A stretch of 64,000 bases of DNA. It comes from Austropuccinia psidii. Its lineage: Eukaryota > Basidiomycota > Pucciniomycetes > Pucciniales > Sphaerophragmiaceae. Below, piece after piece: positions 44,743 through 55,264 of the stretch (within the stretch, counting starts at the first letter, position 1; each line of letters starts with the position of its first letter). The notes under the pieces are model-generated. The model saw nothing but the letters and a program-made list of their open reading frames with translations. It ran no database searches and had not been told where the DNA came from. Both the position numbers and the translations under genes were made by a program. Location: contig JALGQZ010000011.1 in NCBI GenBank assembly GCA_023105745.1, positions 15,839,975 to 15,903,974 on the forward strand. The letters are read 5' to 3'.

Positions 44743-46713
44743 ATGGTGCATACCAGAAATGGAAGCACCTATTCACTCCAACCATATGGATTTGGACAAG
44801 GAAGAGGCAAGACCAAATCCAGAAGTGCCAAGTCTTCCACAAGAAAGACACATTTGGAGGATGCCAGAGTTGCCCCCCATTCCCCAAGGTCTGTACCCAC
44901 AGATTTTGACGTGAATTCTGAGCCTGAACTGATTCATGACGATATTTCCAGGGCTGAACCATTTTCAAGTGGCAGAAATAGAAATATATCAATGCCAGTA
45001 CAAAAATTGGTTCAGAGCAGCCAAAGAAGAGGAGTGGGAAATATGCCCACGCCTTTGGCAGGGGGCCATGAAATCCTACTTACACATCAAGAGCTTTCTG
45101 GGTCAGGAGAAGACCATAGAACTCTTAGGAGGATGGAGCCCCCTGTCTTGCAAATAAAAGGTCAAAAAGATAAAGAATTGGTTGAAGAACCAAAGTCTTT
45201 TATCCATAGACCAGAAGTAGGAACTGGAAATGACTCCAGCTTTGGAGACAGAGGCCCAAGTGGCATCTACCAGCTCCAAACCAGCTCCAGAAGTGTCCAA
45301 AGACAAACCCAAAGGACCTCAGAAGAAGCAGAGAGGTCCCAAGAACCATCAAGACAAAGGCAAAGGCAAATTCAATTTGCACAGACCTTACCCACAAGGG
45401 TACAGGATCCCCAAATTGGAGCCTTCAGCAGTGGACAGTGTGTTCAACATGGCCAGAACTCTCATGGAATTCACAACCAAGGAGCAGGAAAGGATGAACA
45501 GGACCTTTCCACGCAAATAGATGATGTACAAAGTAGTATTAATGTAGAAATTGGTAAACTTGATTCAAAGCTAACTAAAATAACATCAGATATTAATGAA
45601 TTGAAAAAACATGACAAGAAATATACTGAATGGTATGAATTGACTAATTTCAGATTTGATTCAATTATCAATTCTTGTAGCAGAATTGAGAGTACATGTC
45701 AGATCCATAATGATGAAATGGAAGATCTTTCTATTTTTAAAATGAATGATCAACTTAAAATTCTACAAGATCATGTCTTGAAGATAGTTGCAAATACCAA
45801 TCAGTTTGCTACACATTTAGCAAAAAGTGACAGTGAAAGGCAGAAGTTAAAGAATGAAATCATTGCAAATGTACAACAAATTCATAAGAATTATGAACCA
45901 CATATGCCAAGACATTCTACACCTTTGACTGAAGAAAAACATTCTGTTAAAGGAAGTTTTACCCCACTTCTAGGAGAAAATGTTTTCTCCGTCAAATATA
46001 TTCCCAAATTAGAAGAATGGCCAACATTCTCTGGTGAAGGAGAATATAACCATATTGAGTTCATCAGAACTATTGATATGTTACAGGAAGACTTTAATAT
46101 ACCTGATGAAATCATAGTGGGGAAATTACACTCTCTGTTTACCAGAACTGAAAAGAAATCTTATTACAAAATGAGAATGGTTCATGGAAAACATGATTGG
46201 TCTTGGTGGAAATCTGAGGTGATTACCAAATGGGCCAACAATTCTTGGAGGTTAAAAATGGAAAATGCTTTTGAGAGTGCCATTTTTAACTCAGAGAAAG
46301 ATAAACCACTTACTTGGTTCTTCAAGAAAAAAGACAGATTATCTGCTTTACACCCAGATATGTCTGACACTATGATTAATATGAAGATATTAAGAAAGTG
46401 TGGAGGAGAACTGGAACATGCTATCAAAAGCAGATGTTTAGAACCCTGTTCAACAGAGGACTACATTAATGCAATGGAAGATATCATTACCAGAAAAAGA
46501 ATTGGTAAAACTTGGACTAGAATCCCTATGGAATCCAAGATGGTCCCAAAGATTCCTAGAGAAGATAAAAGACCAGAAAGACCTGTCTTGAAGTGTCACA
46601 AATGTGGAAGTACTTCACATTTAGCAAACACTTGCACCAAGAAGACAAAAATCAATGAAGTTCAAGTCATTGAAGACATTCAGTGTACAGAAGAGAAAGA
46701 GGAGTCTGATTAA
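44743..46713 (+). CDS. gypsy2 gag
   Basis: The 656-codon frame opens at ATG 44743 (MVHTRNGSTYS); a GTG six bases upstream is ignored. The N-terminal third is polar and Q/R/S-rich. Residues about 260-400 are likely coiled coil (KLDSKLTKITSDINELKK, ENEIIANVQQIHKN-like heptads). The capsid part begins about residue 425 (PKLEEWPTFSGEGEYNHIEFIR, KWANNSWR, CGGELEHAIKSR). The zinc knuckle CHKCGSTSHLANTC (CX2CX4HX4C) is near residue 617. TAA at 46711 lies in an acidic run, and the same frame continues into protease, so the stop is probably a mutation in a gag-pol fusion. It would build the particle and package RNA. This is the best-preserved gypsy gag here. Confidence 0.88.
   Translation: MVHTRNGSTYSLQPYGFGQGRGKTKSRSAKSSTRKTHLEDARVAPHSPRSVPTDFDVNSEPELIHDDISRAEPFSSGRNRNISMPVQKLVQSSQRRGVGNMPTPLAGGHEILLTHQELSGSGEDHRTLRRMEPPVLQIKGQKDKELVEEPKSFIHRPEVGTGNDSSFGDRGPSGIYQLQTSSRSVQRQTQRTSEEAERSQEPSRQRQRQIQFAQTLPTRVQDPQIGAFSSGQCVQHGQNSHGIHNQGAGKDEQDLSTQIDDVQSSINVEIGKLDSKLTKITSDINELKKHDKKYTEWYELTNFRFDSIINSCSRIESTCQIHNDEMEDLSIFKMNDQLKILQDHVLKIVANTNQFATHLAKSDSERQKLKNEIIANVQQIHKNYEPHMPRHSTPLTEEKHSVKGSFTPLLGENVFSVKYIPKLEEWPTFSGEGEYNHIEFIRTIDMLQEDFNIPDEIIVGKLHSLFTRTEKKSYYKMRMVHGKHDWSWWKSEVITKWANNSWRLKMENAFESAIFNSEKDKPLTWFFKKKDRLSALHPDMSDTMINMKILRKCGGELEHAIKSRCLEPCSTEDYINAMEDIITRKRIGKTWTRIPMESKMVPKIPREDKRPERPVLKCHKCGSTSHLANTCTKKTKINEVQVIEDIQCTEEKEESD
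45158..45520 (+). other. Open frame overlapping gypsy2 gag in the +1 frame
   Basis: In the +1 frame relative to gag, 45230-45520 is open for 96 codons with strong composition (KPKGPQKKQRGPKNHQDKGK, then RPYPQGYRIPKLEPSAVDS and MARTLMEFTTKEQERMNR). It extends upstream through a TAG at about 45218 to a TAA at 45155-45157. Before that the same frame is open again (44936-45157). Gag itself is Q/R/E-rich here, so one frame may be a by-product of the other. It might encode a small basic protein, but no domain is recognised. Confidence 0.35.
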
Positions 46714-47771
46714 GATTCTGCAGTCTCTGAAGATACACCAGTGGAGGGCTATCCTATTGAAAACATTACAGCTTTCTTTGAGGTCCCAGAAGTCCATACC
46801 CACTTGCCACAGTACAGTGAGAATTTCTGCAACCTGATAAATATTCAAGATGCCAGAATGTGTAAAACAAAACCTTTTAGAGGAAAAGGTTACACTTCTG
46901 GAGCATCCTGTATCACATCAGTTTTGATGAGTGATATTGAAGCCAAAGTAAATTTGGATACAGGGGCATTTTGCACTTGTGTAGGCAAAGATTATCTCCA
47001 AATTATACTTCCTGAATGGAAAATCCATCTATGACCCATAGAAGGTGTACAATTTAGTAGTTCCAGTCACAATATGTACCCCTTAGGTATATTGGGCACT
47101 AATCTTGTATTTCCACATCCAGCAGGAAGTGTGAGGATGAAAACTGAGATTGTGGTAATGGATAATTGCACATATCAGCACATCATTCTTGGAAATAATT
47201 ACTTGAATATTTATGGTATTGATATCAATAACCATAAAGACAGATATTTCACAATTGGGGATAACAAAAGACAAAAATTTTCTTTTTCCAATATGCCAAA
47301 ACCAATATCTGTAGTAGCTTCTGTCAAGGATACTTACAAGGCTGAATTTTTGTCTAATCAACTTGTTGAAGCACAAATTAATCCATCATTGTCACTAAAT
47401 ATGAGGAATGAACTTATTAATATGTTATACACATACAATAATGCATTTGCCTCTGATAATGGACCATTGGTTGCTATAAGGGGACATGAAGTTGATGTTA
47501 CTCTTAATATTGACAGGCCATATCCTCCAGTACTTAAAAGACTGCTTATCCAGCCAGTTTAAGAGCTAGAGAAGCCTTGGAAAAACATATCCAAGAGTTA
47601 ATCCAACTTGGTGTACTAAGAAAAGTAGGCCATAATGAGGAATTTGAAGTGACAACACCTGTTATTATTGCCTGGCATAATGACAAGTCAAGAATGGCTG
47701 GAGATTTCAGAGCATTGAATACCTACACAGCTCCAGATAGGTATCCAATCCCTAGAATTCAAGAAACCTTC
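46714..47771 (+). pseudogene. gypsy2 protease and N-terminal RT, cut by solo LTR
   Basis: The gag frame continues past TAA 46711. Protease carries NLDTGAFCTCVGKDYL (catalytic D-T-G) and IILGNNYLNIYGIDI. A TGA at 47032 breaks it. After 47074 the frame is open to 47562, where a 1-nt deletion near 47541 shifts it to the frame of 47577-47771. There RT begins: HIQELIQLGVLRKVGHNEE, TTPVIIAWHNDKSRMAGDFR, NTYTAPDRYPIPRIQET. The coding sequence stops at the LTR-Z insertion and resumes at 49598. It would process gag-pol and start cDNA synthesis. Confidence 0.9.
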
Positions 47772-49597
47772 TGTGAGCCTTAGAGGTGTTTCATATACCC
47801 AAAAGACCACAAATACAAAATAACATATTAATATAAATAAAATAAATTTATTTATATTATTAAAATGAAAATCAAAATATAAATATAAAATTATATTAAA
47901 AATAAAAAATTAATTACAATTTAAAAATAAAAATAAATTAAATTTTGTAAGTATAAAATTACATTTATACTTGAAAAAATTAAGTAAAAATGAAATTTTA
48001 ACAAAATTGTAAAAAAATAAATAAATTTGGAAAAAAGTTAAATGAAAATTATTATAACTTTTTATCCAATATATAAACATATAAAAATTTTTTCACCATT
48101 GGATTCCTCATAAAACATCAGGTGGGGTCACCTCTGAGTGAAATTCTTGTAACTCAACTCTAAATAAGCTTAAATTAAGTTTTTAGTATTTTCAATACAA
48201 AAGTTGAAAATCCTCCAAACTTTAATTTAATTCACACCACATGTGGTATTAACCATCAAATTTTGTGTTAAAATTGAGGTGTTGTGTTTAGTTTAGAAGT
48301 TATGAGGAATTGAAGTATTTTCAATTGAATTCAATTGATATGTCGAAATGTGTGCATGTATTACATAAGTGAATTTTGATTTACATATTAGGTGTCAATT
48401 ATTACTGTATTGTACTTTACAATTCAATTGAATTACATATGTAAATTATAAGTATAATACATGATGAGGAATTAAAGGAAAAAATAAATTGGGAAGATTA
48501 AAATTGGGGGGAAAAAGGAACTCTAGCTCTAAGGGGGAGCCAGATCCCCAAAGTCCTTGCTGACAGGCGTGGGATGTCAAAATTCACGCAAAATTTCATC
48601 TCTTTTGGCCTGGAATTGAGTCACAGGGTCTGTGAACTTAATTGATGATGTGGTTTTGATACCAACTGGGGTAGTTTTAGCTGTTGCCAAGCAGGTAAAA
48701 CTACCCTTAAGATAAAACAAACTTAGCAAAAACAGTTTTAACTGGTTTCTAAGCCTCTTACACACATTCTGACGTGTTTTGAAGGCTCTAGACCAGGTAT
48801 TGCTATAGTAACGGCTGATTTAAGGGTCTAAAATGGCTAAAAATGGCTTAAACCAGCCCTTTTTTGGTCCAAACCAGGGTTCAATGATGCCATAATTGGC
48901 TTTTCTGTTTTCAGACTGTTTTTCACGACTGACAAGAGTAAATTTTACTTTTGGAGTAAGAAAATTGGTGGCTATAAAAGAATGTCTTCTTTGCCCCACT
49001 TTTCTCTTCATGTTAGAATCTTTTCCTTTTATAATTAGTTTAAACACAGTTAAACCAATAAATAAAAGATTCCAACAACCTTTTTTAAATCTTTTTAAAC
49101 CTTTAAACCACGTGAAAAAATCATTATAATCATTGTTTGTAACTCTTATAATCATTTTTACCCCTGAACCACCCCAAAAGTGAATTAAAGCATCTTTCAT
49201 CACTGTAAACTTTGTCACTTTGTTTCCAAATTCACTCTGGTCACTTTTGGGCATGTTTTTTCTTTAATATTCTTTTTTAAGACTCTGTTCTTTAATTAAT
49301 TTCTTGCAGTTCATTGCTCAATTAATTCTAATTGAAATTGCTCTCGAAGAAATTTCTTTTGTAGCCTTAAAATATCTCTTGTAGAGTATTTTTTGGATAA
49401 ATTTTTATTGTTGGTAAAACAATAAATTTTTATAATATTATTTTTTTATACTAATAAAGTTATAAGCAATAAAATTGGCGTGTTATCTCTTAAAAATAAT
49501 ATTTCTCACTATTTTTAATTGATTTTTACCTTATACAAATTTTGAGGACAGGAAAAGTACTTGATTTTTAATCAAAGTTTCATATGCACACCTTACA
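47772..49597 (+). mobile_element. Solo LTR-Z (1,826 bp) inside gypsy2 RT
   Basis: It begins TGTGAGCCTTAGAGGTGT and ends CACACCTTACA. Flanks CCTTC (47767-47771) and CCTTG (49598-49602) are the 5-bp target duplication with one change, and removing the insert rejoins the RT codons in frame. It is the complete reference for LTR-Z, whose decayed antisense copies are at 1852, 15967 and 55265. It is A/T-rich near its start (47820-47960). Its other copies sit next to a PBS of the TGGGGACCC type. It carries the antisense ORF 48820-49254. Confidence 0.92.
48820..49254 (-). CDS. 144-codon ORF antisense to LTR-Z, unknown function
   Basis: The ORF starts at ATG (MPKSDQSEFGNKVTKFTVMK) and ends at 48820, on the strand opposite to the LTR. 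It is basic, with aromatic clusters (YNDFFTWFKGLKRFKKGCW) and a C-terminal block KRKVGQRRHSF...SREKQSENRKANYGIIEPWFGPKKGW. No membrane segment or known domain is evident. Homologous frames persist at 2316-2516, 15985-16335 and 55280-55632 in decayed copies, with protein-level similarity in the C-terminal block. Either an LTR-borne accessory gene or a captured host fragment is possible. A chance ORF is the main alternative. Confidence 0.45.
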   Translation of the reverse strand: MPKSDQSEFGNKVTKFTVMKDALIHFWGGSGVKMIIRVTNNDYNDFFTWFKGLKRFKKGCWNLLFIGLTVFKLIIKGKDSNMKRKVGQRRHSFIATNFLTPKVKFTLVSREKQSENRKANYGIIEPWFGPKKGWFKPFLAILDP

Positions 49598-50748
49598 CCT
49601 TGACTCAATTTTCTAAAGCCAAGTATATAACATCAATGGATGCATTGAAAGGCTTCCATCAGAATGTTTTGACGCCTAAAGCTAAGAAATTACTTAGAAT
49701 TATCATTCACTGTGGTATTTATGAGTATCTTAGGATGCCATTTGGCATTAAAGATGCTCCATCCCATTATCAAAGAATGATGAATACAATCTTTCCCACA
49801 GAATTGTCTGAAGGATGGCTTATCATTTATATTGATGATATTATCATATGTTCTGATTCATGGTCTTTGCACCTTGAAGCACTTGCAAGAGTACTTCACA
49901 AAGTGGCATAAGTGAACATGAAAATTTCACTTAAGAAATGCAATTTTGGTTTTGAATAACTCAAAGCATTAGGACATATTGTTTCTGGTTTAAGCTTGGG
50001 TATTGACAAAAACAAAGTAGCAGCAGTGTTACTTAAACCAATACCCAAGAATAAAAAAGAAATGATGTCTTTTCTTGGGTTTGCCAGTTATTATAGGCAA
50101 CACTTGAAAGACTTTGCAATTCTAGTCAAGTCACTTTATAGAATCTGTGATCAGCAGACTGCATTTGAGATGACACAGGAGAGAATTAAAGCTTATGAGA
50201 AGATAAGGAGAGCTCTTACAGAAGCGCCTTTACTACTCATGCCTGACTGGAATATTCCTTTTAAATTGTACATTGATGCATGTGGAGATGGATTAGGGGC
50301 AGCCCTACATCAAGTCCAAATTATTGATGACAAGCCTACAGAAGGACCAGTTTGTTACATCTCAAGACAAATCAAACCAACAGAAGCCAGATATGGTGCA
50401 AGCCAAATGGAGTGCTTATGTTTGGTATGGGTACTTGAGAAATTACACTATTATCTTGATGGAAGTGTTTTTGAAGTGATAACTGACGGTAATGCAGTAA
50501 AATCACTCCTTAACATGAACACTCCCAACAGACATATGTTGAGATGGCAAATAGCCATTCAGGAATATAGAGGAAACATGACTATAGTCCACAAAGCAGG
50601 AAAAATTCACAACAATGCTGATGTACTTAGCAGGTGGGCATTAGCCAACACTCCTGATAACCCAGCTTATGTACCTTTGGAAGTTGAACCACATATTCCA
50701 ATTGAAGGGATTAACATAACTGATATTGGGACTGAATTCTTTGAATAG
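49598..50748 (+). pseudogene. gypsy2 C-terminal RT and RNase H
   Basis: RT resumes with LTQFSKAKYITSMDALKGFHQ (first catalytic Asp), RMPFGIKDAPSHYQRMM and IIYIDDIIICSDSW with an intact YIDD. Stops TAA at 49909 and 49957 lie between RT and the connection ([30 protein letters not shown]). From 49996 the frame is open. RNase H has [17 protein letters not shown] (Asp), [19 protein letters not shown] (Glu), [13 protein letters not shown] (Asp) and [10 protein letters not shown] (Asp), all four carboxylates. TAG at 50746 ends the piece and the frame continues. It would complete cDNA synthesis and RNA removal. Confidence 0.92.
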
Positions 50749-52260
50749 GTCAGAGAATCTTATAATCAAGACAAGAATTGCCATATCTTGACTTCTTTAT
50801 TATATAAAGACTGCAAAGATACATCTTTGGTCAATGCACTTGATGAAGTTTGGAGAAATTCCTATTCTGAAGGGAGATTTCACTTGTTTGATGGGATTAT
50901 TTACCACAGAACCAAACATTCTTGTGTAATGACATTATGCAGCAGATTGCTTATCAATACAATTCTTCAAGAATGCCATGATAGCATCTACTCTGGACAC
51001 CTGTCAGAGGAAATAACACTTGAAAAAGTGAAGAACTGTGCATGGTGGCCATCTTGGAGAAAAGAAACCATTGAATATTGCCATACCTGTGACAGATGTC
51101 AAAAAGCAAACAGGATTACAGGCAAGAAATTTGGACTTATGATCCCTATTCAAGAACCAAAATCCCCATGGGAAGTTGTTCACATGGATTGGATCACAGC
51201 ACTTCCTCCAAGTGGTGACAAAAGTTATAATGCATGTTTAGTAATTGTAGACAGATATAGCAAGACTCCCATATTCTTACCATGTCATAAAGATGACACT
51301 GCTATGGATACAGCTCTTCTTCTATGGAGTAGAGTTATTTCTCATACAGTATTATTTAAGAATATCATCAGTGACAGAGATCCCAAGTTCAAATCTGCAC
51401 TTTGGACCAATCTTCATAGATTGTTTAGGACTAAATTGTCATTCTCTACAGCATATCACCCTCAAACAGATGGGCTAGCAGAGAGGATGATTCAAAATTT
51501 AGAAGACATGATCAGGAGATTTGGTGCTTATGGGTTAGAATTCAAAGACTCAGATGGCTTTACCCATGACTGGTGCACTCTGTTACCTGCATTAGAATTG
51601 GCATACAAGACATCAGTCCATTCTTCCACAGGACAAACTCCTGCTATGTTAGAAAAAGGATGGAATCCAAGACTCCCAGCAGAAACACTGAGGAAAGACT
51701 TGATTGACATTCATCCTACAGCTTCCAGCTTCAAGATAATGCTTGATAAAGTAAAAAATCATGCAAAACAAAGTATGGATGATGCTTTTGATTATGCAAA
51801 ACAGAAGTGGGACAACAGTCATAAAGTACCAGACTTCAAAGTAGGGGACTTAGTTCTAGTTTCAACCTTGAATTTTGATAATATCAAAGGCCCAAAGAAA
51901 GTTGAAGATTCTTATGTAGGACCTTTTGTTATTGTTGCCTTAAATGGAACCAATGCAGTCCAAGTGGAATTGAGTAGTGAATTGGAAAATAAACACCCCA
52001 CTTTTCCAGTCAGCTTGATAAAACTTTATCAACCAGCTGATAAAGAATTGCCTTTGACTGTCCCACCAGTGGAACAGAATGAAGACAAAAAGATAAATAA
52101 AGTCATTAAAGAAAGGAGACTTAGGGGTAAAAATCAGAGAGAATATCTTGTCAGATATAGAAATCCAGTACATGAAGATGAACGGCTGGCATAATCAGAT
52201 ATACCTGACTCAGATAAACTCTTAAGAAGATTTAGACATGAAAGAAGTCCACAAGCCTGA
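50749..52260 (+). pseudogene. gypsy2 integrase with C-terminal chromo-like tail
   Basis: The part from 50788 to 52194 is open (468 codons). The zinc domain is ECHDSIYSGHLSEE...YCHTCDRCQKANR, a complete HHCC. The core carries VVHMDWITALPP (Asp), IISDRDPKFKSALW (Asp) and STAYHPQTDGLAERMIQ (Glu), so the DDE triad is intact. FKVGDLVLVSTLNF and YVGPFVIVALNGTNAVQVEL form the GPY/F region, and REYLVRYRNPVHEDERLA the chromo-like end. A TAA at 52192 precedes the last 22 codons, ending TGA at 52258-52260. It would integrate the cDNA. This is the longest undamaged enzyme in the element. Confidence 0.92.
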
Positions 52261-52389
52261 ATATGTCTATAAATGTGCTTTAAATTACTTGATCTGAGTG
52301 ATGTAAAGAGGTTGGACAGTGGACATTAACTCCCCTTTGGGGCTTTTTATTCTTTCTACCATTGATAAAATTGTAGTACAATTTGATTT

Positions 52390-52404
52390 TTTGGTGGCAG
52401 GGAA
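52390..52404 (+). other. gypsy2 polypurine tract
   Basis: TTTGGTGGCAGGGAA lies immediately before the 3' LTR start TGTGAG at 52405, as expected for the plus-strand primer. Confidence 0.75.
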
Positions 52405-54286
52405 TGTGAGCCTTGAGGTATATTTTACATACCAAAATAGGCCACAATTATCTTGAAAATCAATTTTGAATTATGCATAACTCATAAGTCATGCATATGT
52501 ACAAAATTCATCATTTTTGATTTCAGAAAAGATGCATAACTTTTTATTGAGTAAGTAAATGCATGGATTTAATGCCAGATTTGGATTCTACACAAAAATT
52601 CACCTAGGGTAGCTCCATAGAGTGAATAAGCTCAATTTAACTCTTTGAGGTGGTAAAATGGAAAATACTTCAATACCACATCATCAATACCACATAAAAG
52701 ATCGGTGAAAATTTTTGTTTTTCTTAAATTCACGCCAAAATAATGGGAATGTGAGAAATCCCATGTTACATATACACTAAGAATAGTGTTATGCATGTTT
52801 TGAGCCCTTAATATCATGGTATTCTTTTATGGACCTTTGCTACAGCCATAGTGGATATCTCACTTGAACCTTAATTTTCTATTTTGACGTGAAAAATAGG
52901 CAAAGGGGGTAAAAGATATCAAAGAGAGCCAGGGTACCCAACTTCTGAGGCCTCAGAGGCGTGGACAGCTCCAAAGCTTGGATCCATGGTTGATCTTGGC
53001 CTAATTGGTAAACTAAAACCTTTTGGGAACTTGGTTACCATGTTACAACTACTGTAAAATCTTAAGAAATTAGCAAATAACCTGCTATTTTGATGTGCCA
53101 CGGAAGTAAAAAGCTACTTAGACTCCTGTAACCATGTCAATTCTTAATGATTTTCCATGGATAAACCCCAAAAGAGTAATTAAAACCCTTTTTGGACTTG
53201 TATCCATTGATTTACCTCATAGCAACCAGCAAAACACTTATATTTGCAATTCTACGTAGAAATGAGGTAAAAACTTCAAAAATTCATTAAAAATACAATT
53301 CTTAATGAATCTTTCTGAAAGCTTCAGGACTAATGGAGAACCGTATCATCTATGGTAAAACCCAAAAGAATTACAGTTTTACTTACAGTCCATTTTTGAC
53401 TATTCTACATGAAACACTGAATCTTCAAAAATTCACACTAATTACAACCTGGGATGAAATTGGCAATAACATTGATAAATTTGAGAAATAAATTTTTATT
53501 TTGGAATAAAAGAAGATTTACAGATGTTACTCCTTTTATTCCTAACCATATTGGGGTTGGTAGTCACGTAAAAGCATTAATTAAGCAATTATGATAATCT
53601 TACGTGACAACAGATGATGCAATCAATAATCCAAGAAGGTTTATTGTTTTCTCACTCACTGGTTTTTTAGTTTTCTCCATGGCACGCCTCTGTGAGCTGT
53701 TGTTTACTTAAAAGAGGCTTCCTCTTGCTGTTTTTTCCATCATCATCATCTTATTACCAATTTAAACCATTATTACCAACAAGTAAGTATTAGTTAAAGC
53801 TATTCTTAAGTGTTTTAAATCTTTCAGAATCAATCAGAAAGACGTGAAATCATAGAATCCAACTATATATTGTTATAATACTGTTATAAATTCATTTCTG
53901 ATCCTTAAAATCCACAATTCTACATCAAATCTCTCTATCTTATCTTTCAATAAGTTCTTTGGAATATTAGTGAGTGATTTATATTTAATTCTTAAAGTTT
54001 TTCTCTAAAATTAGTTTTCTTCAAGTATTACCATTATAATTATTCTTGAAGAAGATAATTATATATTAAAATAATTTTATTATCAAAATCTTCTTGTAAT
54101 CGATTCTTGTAGACAATTACTTGCTCACTGTTAGAATCACTAGTAGTGTTTAACACGTGAAAGAAATAATTCTTTAATTATTTAATTGTGGTTATAATGA
54201 AATTTTGTTATTATATTCCATAAGAACAGACATAGTACTGTTGATTAACAGTAATATTATCATCAGTTTCATAGTCACATCTTACA
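52405..54286 (+). repeat. gypsy2 3' LTR (1,882 bp)
   Basis: Starts TGTGAGCCTTGAGG and ends CACATCTTACA before the GTCCT duplication. It is 43 bp shorter than the 5' LTR through small indels (for example near 53355 and 54080). Confidence 0.93.
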
Positions 54287-54291
54287 GTCCT

Positions 54292-55262
54292 CCTGGAGGC
54301 TTTGAATCCCCTGAGGTGGATTTGTCCATCAGATATATTTCCTTCCAGAAACCACTTGTCTTTGTCTTCTCCCTGGGTTTAACACCTTACAAAGTATTGT
54401 CTATGATCTTTCCCATTGATCTTACTCTCCCAATCTCTGAGTATTCTTCCCACTGGGTAACGTGGATCTTCTTCCACAGAATTCTCTGTTGAAAGGGCTG
54501 TTCTCCTCTTTGCAAAGCTGTCTTCACCAGTTTGATGATAAGGCTTGACCAGACTAACTGGAAAACTTAATTTCTCCTGGAGAATTCCTCATTGATTTTT
54601 GTCTTTACTCTATTCAACCCCACAAGATTGATTGTGGTGAGGGTCCCTACATAGGATTACCCCATCTTAGTGGGACCTTTAAAGATATGAAAGCTAAATG
54701 TTAAGACTAACACTTGATCCACTTCTTTGGGCTCTGGTTCCCTATTCTCACTTGTGAAGCATCTTTCTGCAATATCACAGGAATTCTTTCCCATATCATG
54801 GAAGTCTTGTGCTGCGGGGTGTACATTTAATGGGCTCTTTTTCAAGCATTCCACTGCTTAAATGGTTTCCATCCTTTCTCAAGTGTAGATGGGGTTTATA
54901 CTGTCACTGATTCTTCACTGGTTCTATAAGCCAGTTGACCTGCAGGGAGGGGTGTTACCCAATCATGAATGTATGAATCATGGTCCCTGTATTCCATCCC
55001 ATATGCACTGAATCTTATGAATAGGTCTTTCATTGTCTGAATAATGATTGCTCTTAGCCCACCTGGCGGTGGATGGTGGGCTGTGGAAAGGGCCAGTTTG
55101 GTGCCCAGAATATCACATAGCTTGGTCCAAATTTCTGATGTAAATTTGAGTTTCCTATCAGAGATTGTAATTCTAGGTACTCAACAGTGTGCAATTGCGT
55201 TATTCCAGAGAATTATTGATGTAGCCATTGCTTCATATTCCTTGCCAAATGGAACAAATTTG
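54292..55262 (-). pseudogene. Unit 2 copy of the fossil gypsy3 integrase
   Basis: Collinear with 14999-15963. The minus strand still shows SPLNVHPAAQDFHDMGKN, DQVLVLTF and the [19 protein letters not shown] core. Stops are frequent. gypsy2 inserted near the C-terminal end of this gene. The plus-strand ORFs here (54205-54492, 55044-55355) are its shadows. Confidence 0.75.
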
Positions 55263-55264
55263 AC

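Larger units (their letters stand above)
42132..54286 (+). mobile_element. gypsy2: full-length Ty3/gypsy element with nested solo LTR
   Basis: The element is 12,155 bp with perfect 5-bp target duplication GTCCT (42127-42131 and 54287-54291) and an empty site in unit 1 (GTTCT, 14994-14998). LTRs are about 1.9 kb, TGTGAGCC...CATCTTACA. One continuous gag-pol frame can be followed from 44743 to 52260, interrupted by six or more stops, one 1-nt shift near 47541 and a solo LTR-Z at 47772-49597. The target was the fossil gypsy3 integrase. From memory, it resembles an abundant Austropuccinia psidii family. Confidence 0.95.

Noticed and set aside
44743..52260. Repeat-induced point mutation as the cause of the many stops
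   Set aside because: The stops I could judge are often TAA or TGA where Glu or Leu is expected, which needs changes other than C to T, and there is no obvious strand-symmetric C-to-T pattern. A RIP index was not computed.
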